From: Antribacter gilvus
GTDB lineage: Bacteria; Actinomycetota; Actinomycetes; Actinomycetales; Cellulomonadaceae
Assembly: GCF_003946865.1 (NCBI RefSeq)
Contig: NZ_QXTH01000002.1
Location: forward strand, 310,001-374,000
Length of the DNA: 64,000 bases
Reading direction: 5' to 3'
Part shown: positions 25,744 through 33,200 of the stretch, piece after piece
Numbering within the stretch: the first letter of the stretch is position 1
How the letters are laid out: the number at the start of each line of letters is the position of its first letter
The notes under the pieces: model-generated
What the model was told of the DNA's origin: nothing
The model's database searches: none
Seen by the model: the letters and a program-made list of their open reading frames with translations, nothing else
Translations under genes and position numbers: made by a program

Positions 25744-26798
25744 CGGGCGCGCCGACCGTCCCCGGCCGCGACGACGTCGTCGACCTCAGGGCTCAGCCGC
25801 TCCTCTGCGGGCCGGGCCTCTCCGCGCATCATGCGCGCGGGGCCCGCGACACCGTCGACGTCGCCGTACTGCACCTCCTTGAGCCTCTCCAGCGTCTCCT
25901 CGAGCAGCACCCGGTTGGTCCGCTGGAGATCCGCGATGACGAGCAGCGCGAAGCTGAGCAGCGAACCGACGAGCATGGCTGAACCGAAGATCAGCGACTG
26001 TATGTGCTCTCCGGCCTGCCCCGTCGCGACGAGGACCAGGAAGCGGACGAACGGCACGAGCGCCCCGAGCAGGAACAGCGACCCCAGGGACACGAAGACC
26101 ACGTGCGGCTTGAACATGATGTACGACCTGCTGATCGCCTGCCCCGACTTCATCATGTGCTGCCCGATGTTCTTGAAGAGGCGGGACTCCCGCGTCTTGG
26201 GGTTCGTCGTGATGGGGACGCTCACGATCCGCAGGCGCTTGTTGCCGGCCTGGATGATCGTCTCCATGCAGTAGCTGAACTGCGTGACCACGTTCAGGTG
26301 CATGAGCGCAGCCCGCGAGTAGGCGCGGAAACCGCTCGCGGCGTCCGGCAGGTTGGTGCCCGCCGCGAAGTTCACCACCTCGCTGCCGACCTTCTGCATC
26401 AGCTTCTTGAAGGGCGAGAAGTGCGCGATCGTCGCGGTCTGCCGGTCGCCGATCGCGATGTCGGCGTCACCCTTCACGACCGGGGCGACGAGCTCGCCGA
26501 TCTTCTCCTGCGGGTACTGGTTGTCGCCGTCGGTGTTCACGACGATGTCCGCGCCCTGCTTCAGCGCGTAGTCGACCCCGTCGCGGAACGAGCGGGCAAG
26601 ACCCATGTTCCGTGTGTGGTGCACGAAGTGCTTGACGCCGAGCCGCCGGGCCACCTCGACGGTCTTGTCCGTGGACCCGTCGTCGATGACGAGGATCTCC
26701 ACCTCGTCGATGCCGGGGATCTCGCGAGGGATCGAGGCCAGGACGAGCGGGAGCGTCTCCTCCTCGTTGAGGCAGGGAATCTGCACGAAGAGCTTCAT
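25740..26798 (-). CDS. Polyprenol-phosphate-type GT2 with two C-terminal membrane helices
   Basis: A 352-residue DPM1/GtrB-like GT2. The GT-A domain (about 1-225) has QIPCLNEEETLP, VIDDGSTDKT, NTDGDNQYP (metal-binding DxD region) and ASGFRAYS. Two membrane segments follow at about 235-260 and 275-300, then an acidic tail. Such enzymes load sugar onto polyprenyl phosphate for GT-C enzymes or flippases, and both kinds of partner are encoded here. ATG 26798 follows GAAGG with 5-nt spacing. First gene of the operon with the GT4 and YbhN-like genes. Confidence 0.88.
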   Translation of the reverse strand: MKLFVQIPCLNEEETLPLVLASIPREIPGIDEVEILVIDDGSTDKTVEVARRLGVKHFVHHTRNMGLARSFRDGVDYALKQGADIVVNTDGDNQYPQEKIGELVAPVVKGDADIAIGDRQTATIAHFSPFKKLMQKVGSEVVNFAAGTNLPDAASGFRAYSRAALMHLNVVTQFSYCMETIIQAGNKRLRIVSVPITTNPKTRESRLFKNIGQHMMKSGQAISRSYIMFKPHVVFVSLGSLFLLGALVPFVRFLVLVATGQAGEHIQSLIFGSAMLVGSLLSFALLVIADLQRTNRVLLEETLERLKEVQYGDVDGVAGPARMMRGEARPAEERLSPEVDDVVAAGDGRRAR

Positions 26799-26846
26799 GA
26801 TGACCTTCGGTCGCGGGTGGCGTGTCCTGCGATTCTACCGGCGCCC

Positions 26847-26852
26847 TAGGCT
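26847..26852 (+). promoter_or_regulatory. -10 box for leaderless GT4 gene
   Basis: TAGGCT followed by 6 nt and GTG 26859, in the 60-nt gap to the divergent GT2 gene. Confidence 0.55.
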
Positions 26853-26858
26853 GGCACC

Positions 26859-28037
26859 GTGCAACCACCCCTCTCCGTCGCGCTCACCGTGGAGCAGCTC
26901 TGGCAGCCCGTACCCGGCGGGTCCGGCACCTACATCCGCGAGCTGGCCGGCGCGCTCCTCGACCGGGGGGACGTCGAACCGTACGGAGTCCGGGCTCGTC
27001 CCGCGCCCGCTCCCGGAGGCACGGAGGCCCCGCTGGGACCTCCCGGGCTCCCGGTCGTGACCTCGCGGCTGCCGCGGGCGGCGCTCTACGAGTCGTGGAG
27101 CAGGCTGCGCCGGCCGGCGGTCCCGGGTCCCCCGGGAGCCGGCGACGGCACGCCCGGGCGCTCGCCCGCCGTCGTGCACGCGACCACCTGGGCCGTCCCA
27201 CCGCGCTCGGCACCGCTCGTGGTGACCGTCCACGACCTCGCCTTCCGCCGCAGCCCCGAGCACTTCACGCGCCGCGGCGTCGCCTTCTTCGAGCGTGCTC
27301 TGGAGCTGACCCGCCGCGAGGCCGACGTGGTCGTCGTCCCCTCCGAGGCGACGAGGGCTGACGCCGTGGCCGAGGGGATCGGCGCCGACCGCGTCCAGGT
27401 GGTGCCGCACGGCGTCCGAGCCGACGCCGGAGCCCGCGGCCGCGTCCCGGAGCTGCGCGAACGGTTCCGGCTCGAGCGGGACTACGTACTGTGGTGCGGC
27501 GCCATCGAGCCGCGCAAGAACCTCGGCGTGCTCCTGGACGCCTACGCCCGGCTGCTCGACGAGGGATCGGAGCTCGATCTCGTGCTCGTCGGTCCGGACG
27601 GATGGGGCGGCGCGCCCTCAGCACTCACCGAGCGCCTCTCCGCGCTGCCGCCGGGCCGGGTGCACCGGACCGGGCAGGTCAGCGCGGCCGACCTGCAGGC
27701 GGCCTACGCCGGTGCCACCGTCTTCTGCTTCCCGTCCCTGTGGGAGGGCTTCGGCATGCCGGTCCTCGAGGCTCAGGCCCACGGCGTGCCCGTGGTCACG
27801 ACGGCGGAGACGTCGATGGCCGAGGTGAGCGGGGACGGCGCCGTGCTCGTCCCCGCACAGGACGCGAGGGCCGTCGCGGACGGCATCGCCCACGCCCTGT
27901 CCCACCACGAGAAGCTGTCCGCCGCCGCGCTCACCAACGCCGCCGGGTACACGTGGGCACGCAGCGCCGAGCTGCACCTCGACGCGTACCGCGACGCCGC
28001 GGGAACCGCGCCGGCCGGGGCGGTGAGCCACCTGTGA
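26859..28037 (+). CDS. GT4 family glycosyltransferase
   Basis: A 392-residue GT-B enzyme. VPGGSGTYIRELAG near the N-terminus is the acceptor-side loop, VHATTW and VTVHDLAF follow, and the C-terminal half has CGAIEPRKNLG, VFCFPSLWEGFGMP and PVLEAQAHG with the GT4 E-x7-E motif intact. An Arg/Pro/Gly-rich insert lies near residues 45-105. The TAGGCT upstream suggests a leaderless mRNA. Its stop overlaps the start of the following GT2 gene, so the two probably act in series on one glycan chain. Confidence 0.88.
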   Translation: MQPPLSVALTVEQLWQPVPGGSGTYIRELAGALLDRGDVEPYGVRARPAPAPGGTEAPLGPPGLPVVTSRLPRAALYESWSRLRRPAVPGPPGAGDGTPGRSPAVVHATTWAVPPRSAPLVVTVHDLAFRRSPEHFTRRGVAFFERALELTRREADVVVVPSEATRADAVAEGIGADRVQVVPHGVRADAGARGRVPELRERFRLERDYVLWCGAIEPRKNLGVLLDAYARLLDEGSELDLVLVGPDGWGGAPSALTERLSALPPGRVHRTGQVSAADLQAAYAGATVFCFPSLWEGFGMPVLEAQAHGVPVVTTAETSMAEVSGDGAVLVPAQDARAVADGIAHALSHHEKLSAAALTNAAGYTWARSAELHLDAYRDAAGTAPAGAVSHL

Positions 28038-29005
28038 ACGGAGCGTCCTCGCCCCGGGTCCGGGTGGTCGTCGTCACCTGGGACGGGGCCCATCTCCTGC
28101 CCGACTGCCTCGACTCCCTGCTGGCCCAGGACCTCCCCGAGGGGCACCTCGAGGTCCTCGTGGTCGACAACGCCAGCACGGACGGGACCACCGCGCTCCT
28201 CGCCGCGCGGTACCCCGGCGTACGGGTGCTGGTGACGGAGGCGAACCTCGGGTTCGCCGGCGGCGTGGCGGCCGGCACCGCGGACGTCGTGGCCGGTGGT
28301 CCTGGCCTTCCCGAGCACGTCGTGCTGCTCAACAACGACGCGTGGTTCGAGAAGGACGCGGTGCGCAGGCTCGTCGAGACGGCCGACGGCGCGGCCGCGG
28401 CGGACGAGCGGGTCGGCGCGGTGACGGCGAAGGTCCTGCTCGCCGAGCGGAACGACCAGGGCCGCGCGCTGGTGAACTCCACCGGGAACGTCCTGAGCGC
28501 GGCCGGCGCCGCCGGAGACCGCGACTACGGCGTGCCCGACGGCGAGGAGGCCGGCGGCAGGGAGGTGTTCGGCCTCTACGGCGGCGCGTCGCTCCTGCGC
28601 GCCGAGGCGCTGCGGGAGGTCGGCGGGTTCGACGCCTCGCTGTTCCTGTACTACGAGGACACCGACCTGTCGTTCCGCCTGCGACGGGCCGGCTGGAGCA
28701 TCGTCTACTGCGGCGAGGCGGTGGCCCACCACCGGCACATGGCGTCGACGGGCGGCGGGGTGAGCCCGCTCTTCCGGTACTACAACACGCGCAACTCCCT
28801 CGTGGTGCTCACCCGGTACGCGGCCTGGCCCGTGGTGCTGCGCAGCGCGGCCCGGCAGACGCTCGGGGCCCTGCGGCACACGGTCCTGGGGACCGAGCCC
28901 CGGCCCGTCGTGTCAGCGCGCTGGCGGGCGCTGCGGGACTACGCCCGGGCGCTGCCGGAGGCGCTGCGGACGCGGCGGGAGGGCTCGAGGCACGCGGGAG
29001 CGTGA
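28034..29005 (+). CDS. GT2 family glycosyltransferase
   Basis: A 323-residue inverting GT-A enzyme of the rhamnosyltransferase-like group: VVVTWDGAHLLPDCL, VVDNASTDGTT, EANLGFAGG, VLLNNDAW (acidic metal site) and FLYYEDTDLSFRLRRAGW. The last is the hallmark of GT2 enzymes that use dTDP-rhamnose or similar donors. GTG 28034 overlaps the TGA of the GT4 gene. A basic C-terminal tail ends the protein, with no membrane segment evident. Confidence 0.87.
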   Translation: MNGASSPRVRVVVVTWDGAHLLPDCLDSLLAQDLPEGHLEVLVVDNASTDGTTALLAARYPGVRVLVTEANLGFAGGVAAGTADVVAGGPGLPEHVVLLNNDAWFEKDAVRRLVETADGAAAADERVGAVTAKVLLAERNDQGRALVNSTGNVLSAAGAAGDRDYGVPDGEEAGGREVFGLYGGASLLRAEALREVGGFDASLFLYYEDTDLSFRLRRAGWSIVYCGEAVAHHRHMASTGGGVSPLFRYYNTRNSLVVLTRYAAWPVVLRSAARQTLGALRHTVLGTEPRPVVSARWRALRDYARALPEALRTRREGSRHAGA

Positions 29006-29023
29006 CCCGGCGCCGCGACGACC

Positions 29024-29053
29024 GGGGCACGACGGCGGACGCCGTCGTGCCCC
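29024..29053. terminator. Bidirectional hairpin terminator
   Basis: GGGGCACGACGGC and its exact complement with a 4-nt loop lie between the convergent GT2 (+) and dual-domain GT (-) genes. The right arm stops 6 nt short of the minus-strand stop codon. Confidence 0.75.
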
Positions 29054-29059
29054 CTGCTG

Positions 29060-31573
29060 CTAGCGGCCGTCGCTCGAGAGCTGACGTCGCACGCGGCCGC
29101 TCGCGCGGCGCGCGACCTCGCCGAGGCCGCCGGCACGGAGGTACTCCCGCGCGAGCCGCAGGTCCGACATGAGGCCCCGCGGCCGCGCGAAGCCGCGGGC
29201 CGTCGTCTCCGAGTCACCCAGCTCGTAGGCGAGGTCCACCGCACGCCGCGGGAACCGGCAGAACTCCACGAGGGGCACGAGGACCTTGGCCCAGCGCAGC
29301 TCGTCGGCGAACGCTGCCACGGCGGCCCGGGCGGCGGACACCGCCTCGTCGTCGAACAGGAAGTGCTCGAGCGCCGCTTCCAGCGCCTCGACGTCCTGCG
29401 GCGGCACCGTGGCGCCGAGCCCGTGCCCGGTGATGAGCGAGTCGAAGGTGTCGCCGCTCGTCGCCACGATGGGCAGGCCCGCCCACAGGTAGTCGAGGAT
29501 CCGCGTGCGGAAGCTGAACGCTGTCTCGATGTGGTGGAAGTGGGTCGACACCCCCAGGTCGGCGTCGAGCAGGTAGTCCGCGCGCTCCGCGTACGGGACC
29601 CATCCCTCGTTGAAGAACACGTGCTTGCCGGTGAGCCCCAGCTCGCCGGAGAGCTGCTGGAGCTCCCAGGCGACCTTCATGTCGGGCACGCCCGGGTTCG
29701 GGTGCTTGAGCCCCAGGAAGTACAGCCGCACCTCAGGGTGCCGGTGCCGCAGGCGGTCCACCGCGCGGACCAGCGTCAGCGGATCGAACCAGTTGTAGAC
29801 GCCACCGCCCCACAGGATGACCTTGTCGTCCACGGAGATGCCCGGGACCGCGCCCTTGATCGCGTGCTTGCGCTGGACGGGCGCCTCGTCCGACACGCCG
29901 AACGGCACCACGGCCACGAGAGAGTCGAGCGACTGGTCCTCGTCGTAGATCGCCGGGTTGATGCGCCCCTGGCCGGCGAGCTGGCCCAGCCAGAAGTCGC
30001 GCTGCTTCTCCGAGGCGCACAGCACCAGGTCCGCACGGCGCAGCTGCTCGTTGAGCACCCGCGTGGTCTCCTTGATCGCGAGAGCCCGGCCCTCCGGGCC
30101 GAGGTCACGGGCTTGCTCGAGCTGCTCCAGGTGCATCGGGTCGTAGACGTCCGCGACCAGGATCTTGCTGCTCTCCTTCAGCCACGGCGCGCCCTCCAGC
30201 AGGAAGCCCTGGAAGACGATGACGTCGGCCCAGTCCGTCTGCTCGCGCAGCTTGTGACCGGTCGCGTGCACGATCTCGAACTCGGGCGAGGTCACGCGGA
30301 CGCCCGCCGTGGAGAGCAGACGCACGTCAGCGAACGGCGCCACCGCCCGGGCGATCTCCCACGCGCGGATGGCGGGACCGGCCATCTTCTCGAGGAGCGG
30401 CTCCCCCGTGACGACGAGTACCCTTTGCCGCGAGACGAAGTGCTCGGCGACGCCGAACGCCTCGACGAGCGCGTCGTGCGCCGAGTTGTAGCCCTCGATC
30501 GCGTACGCCGGCTCGAGCGCGTGCCGGAAGAGCGGGAACAGCTCCCGGTCCGAACGGCGCCGGAGCGCCTGCAGCGCCGTCCGGGACTCGTGCAGGCCCG
30601 GCAGCTGCTCCACGAAGTAGTCGATGGCGAGCGGCCCTGTCAGGGCCATCTTGTCGACCTCGACCGTGCCGACGTCGTCGCCGCCGGGGCGCAGCTGCAG
30701 GTCCAGCATCGCGGCGTCGGTCCCGGTGCGGGCGATCGAGCGGCGGACGGCGAGCGCCATCGCCGCGGGCAGCGCCTTCGCCAGCGACTCGTCGTCGAGG
30801 TTCTTGTACATCGACAGGAGCGCGTTGCGCTCCAGGAGGTACGACTCCCGGTAGTTGCCGAACTTCTTCATGGTGACGTGGTGCTTGTGGTACGCCACCG
30901 ACCCCGGCACGTAGCGCACCCGGTAGCCCAGCAGGTTGAGCCGCCAGCCGAGGTCGACGTCCTCGTAGAACATGAAGAAGCGCTCGTCGAACCCGCCGAC
31001 CGCCCGGTACACGTCTGCGGGGAGGAACATCGCGGCGCCCGTCCCGAAGAGGACGTCCTTGGGCTCGTCGTACTCCGCGGAGTCGGGCCACTCGGCCTCG
31101 CGCTTGTAGCCCATGCCGTACCACGTGAGGGAACCGTCGACGTAGTCGATCAGCTTGCCGTCCCAGTCCAGCACCTTCGAGGCCACGGAACCGATCGTCG
31201 GGTCGGCGGCCATCGCGTCGACAGCCGCGCGGATCCAGCCAGGGCCGGGCCGGGCGTCGTTGTTGATGAACCCGACGTACTCACCGGTGGCATGCTCGAC
31301 GCCGAGGTTGCAACCCCCGGCGAACCCCAGGTTGCCGCCCGAGTCGATCACCGTCGCCTGCGGGACAGCCGCCCGGATGCGCTCCGCGCTCCCGTCCTGG
31401 GAGTCGTTGTCGACCACGATCAGCTCGAGCTGATCGGCGGGCCAGTCGACCTCGCCGAAGTACTTCAGGCACGTGATCGTGTCCTCAGCGCCCTTGTAGT
31501 TCACCAGGATCACCGATACGACCCCCGGACGCGTTCCGCCCTCAGGCGTGGCGTTGTTCGGGGACGGGTTCAC
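29060..31573 (-). CDS. Dual-domain glycosyltransferase, GT2 plus GT4
   Basis: The 837-residue protein joins an N-terminal GT2 domain (about 15-290; VILVNYKGAEDT, VVDNDSQDGS, GNLGFAGGCN, FINNDARPG, FMFYEDVDLGWR) to a C-terminal GT-B domain (about 380-770). The GT-B part has VLWGGGVYNWFDP, ADLGVSTHF and ETAFSFRTRILDYLWAGLP. Two different transferase folds in one chain suggest two sugar additions in turn, or a polymerase of a two-sugar repeat. GTG 31573 is chosen because GGAGG lies 4 nt upstream; GTG 31603 lacks this. It lies downstream of the GT-C and YfhO genes on the same strand. Confidence 0.85.
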   Translation of the reverse strand: MNPSPNNATPEGGTRPGVVSVILVNYKGAEDTITCLKYFGEVDWPADQLELIVVDNDSQDGSAERIRAAVPQATVIDSGGNLGFAGGCNLGVEHATGEYVGFINNDARPGPGWIRAAVDAMAADPTIGSVASKVLDWDGKLIDYVDGSLTWYGMGYKREAEWPDSAEYDEPKDVLFGTGAAMFLPADVYRAVGGFDERFFMFYEDVDLGWRLNLLGYRVRYVPGSVAYHKHHVTMKKFGNYRESYLLERNALLSMYKNLDDESLAKALPAAMALAVRRSIARTGTDAAMLDLQLRPGGDDVGTVEVDKMALTGPLAIDYFVEQLPGLHESRTALQALRRRSDRELFPLFRHALEPAYAIEGYNSAHDALVEAFGVAEHFVSRQRVLVVTGEPLLEKMAGPAIRAWEIARAVAPFADVRLLSTAGVRVTSPEFEIVHATGHKLREQTDWADVIVFQGFLLEGAPWLKESSKILVADVYDPMHLEQLEQARDLGPEGRALAIKETTRVLNEQLRRADLVLCASEKQRDFWLGQLAGQGRINPAIYDEDQSLDSLVAVVPFGVSDEAPVQRKHAIKGAVPGISVDDKVILWGGGVYNWFDPLTLVRAVDRLRHRHPEVRLYFLGLKHPNPGVPDMKVAWELQQLSGELGLTGKHVFFNEGWVPYAERADYLLDADLGVSTHFHHIETAFSFRTRILDYLWAGLPIVATSGDTFDSLITGHGLGATVPPQDVEALEAALEHFLFDDEAVSAARAAVAAFADELRWAKVLVPLVEFCRFPRRAVDLAYELGDSETTARGFARPRGLMSDLRLAREYLRAGGLGEVARRASGRVRRQLSSDGR

Positions 31574-31649
31574 AGGACCTCCAGGGTTGGGTGGACGAGA
31601 CACGCCGGCTCAGAACGTCACCAGCAGTGCCCCCATCGTAGTGAGTGCG

Positions 31650-33200
31650 CTAAGGGGAGCTGGGGTTGAGCCTCGGGTCACGGACGAGGTCGTCCTCGAG
31701 GACCACCACCCGTGCGACGTGCGCGAGGCGCTCGTGGACCTCGACCAGAGCGGGACGGTGCGCCCACCAGTCCGGCGTGGACTGGGTGAGGAAGGCGATC
31801 GCTCCGCCGCCCTGGCTGGCAGCGACCGTCAGGAGGAGCACGAGAAGCCCTTTCCAGAGGGTGGCTCCCCCGAGGGCTCGGGAGACGGCGATCGTCGCGG
31901 CCCCCACGAGCACGGGGAACACCGCCAGGACGTAGCGGCCGTGCACGCCGACCGGCTGGCCGAGCGTTCGGTAGTCGACCAGGTTCACGACGAAGAGAGC
32001 GACACCGAACGCCAGCGAGCCACCCAGGAGCATCAGGGGCCCGTTCTCGCGGCCCAGGAGCGGCAGGAGCAGGACGAGGACCGCGACGAGCGTGAAGGCG
32101 CCACCCAGGACGACGACGCCGGCGACCTCCGGACCGGCGGACGTGAGGGCGACGTTGCCGGGCCCGACGACACCGATGGCGTTCCAGAGCCAGATCATCC
32201 TGGGCAGCCACACCGACGAGAAGAACGTCACGACGAGGCTGGGCGTCACCGCCAGGTCCGGGAACGACGCGTCGAGCCGGAGGTTCCGCCCCCACGGCAG
32301 CCACTGCGAGCACGTGGCGACGTCGTGGACCTGACCGCAGTCGGGCAGCGGCGTGCCGTACACGACGAGGTTCACCCCGAACCGTTCGACGAGCAGCGCG
32401 ACCCCCACCACGGCGCCCAGGACGAGGAGCGCCCACCGGAAGCGGGCGGCCCGGGTCGCCGGCCGGGGCATGCTGACCCCGCTCCGGCCGAGCCTGCGCA
32501 GCAGCAGGGCCTGTCGCACCAGGACCGCCGCCATCACGAACGCCGCGTACGGCAGGACGGAGAACTTGGTGACGCCCACCAGACCGAGGGCGAGGAGCAG
32601 GGTGGCCCATCGGCCCAGGTCGACGGTGGGCGACTGGTAGACCCGGAGCGCCGCCAGGGTGAACCACGCCGTGGTGAGGAAGAGCAGGACGTCGTTGGTG
32701 ACCGTGCCCCCGAGGAAGACCAGCGTCGGCGCGGCGCTGACCGCTGCGACGGCGACGTTGGCCGAGGCGGCACCGGCTCCCATCGCACGGATCACCCGCT
32801 GCCACACCACGAGCGCCAGGGCGACGACCACCACCGACACGAGGCGGACGAGCGTGATGCGGTCGTCGCGGTCCCAGTGGTCGAACCATCGCCAGGGGAA
32901 GCTCGCCAGGTAGTGGTACAGGTACGACGGATAGCGCTCGATGTCTCCGACGCCGTGGTCGTCCGCGTCCTGCGTCGCGAACGGCAACAGCTCGTCGGAG
33001 AACGCCGTCGCGGCGTAGAGGTGGTAGGTCTCGTCGTAGATCGACGGTCGCGCGAGCAGGGCGATCCACGCGGCCTGAGCCGCGTAGAGCGCCACCACCA
33101 CCGCCAGGAACGTCCGGCTGCCCACGGCCGAGCGCACGGCGTCGCCCACCCGGTCCCACCTGCGCGCCGGGGCGGCCACCCCTGCCGTGCCGCCGGTCAC
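31650..33200 (-). CDS. GT-C type membrane glycosyltransferase
   Basis: A 516-residue polytopic protein with about eleven membrane segments. The loop after the first helix carries SIYDETYHLY, the acidic motif typical of GT-C enzymes, and TVTNDVLLF lies later, a motif shared in form with the protein at 14491-16125. A Cys pair sits in an external loop (PDCGQVHDVATC). GTG 33200 overlaps the stop of the YfhO gene upstream (GTGA). It probably decorates exported glycan or lipid carriers. Confidence 0.8.
   Translation of the reverse strand: MTGGTAGVAAPARRWDRVGDAVRSAVGSRTFLAVVVALYAAQAAWIALLARPSIYDETYHLYAATAFSDELLPFATQDADDHGVGDIERYPSYLYHYLASFPWRWFDHWDRDDRITLVRLVSVVVVALALVVWQRVIRAMGAGAASANVAVAAVSAAPTLVFLGGTVTNDVLLFLTTAWFTLAALRVYQSPTVDLGRWATLLLALGLVGVTKFSVLPYAAFVMAAVLVRQALLLRRLGRSGVSMPRPATRAARFRWALLVLGAVVGVALLVERFGVNLVVYGTPLPDCGQVHDVATCSQWLPWGRNLRLDASFPDLAVTPSLVVTFFSSVWLPRMIWLWNAIGVVGPGNVALTSAGPEVAGVVVLGGAFTLVAVLVLLLPLLGRENGPLMLLGGSLAFGVALFVVNLVDYRTLGQPVGVHGRYVLAVFPVLVGAATIAVSRALGGATLWKGLLVLLLTVAASQGGGAIAFLTQSTPDWWAHRPALVEVHERLAHVARVVVLEDDLVRDPRLNPSSP

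Noticed and set aside
29363-31669. Open frame of 768 codons on the + strand
   Set aside because: It is antisense to the well-supported dual GT gene; long spurious frames are common in GC-rich DNA and the translation has no recognisable domain.
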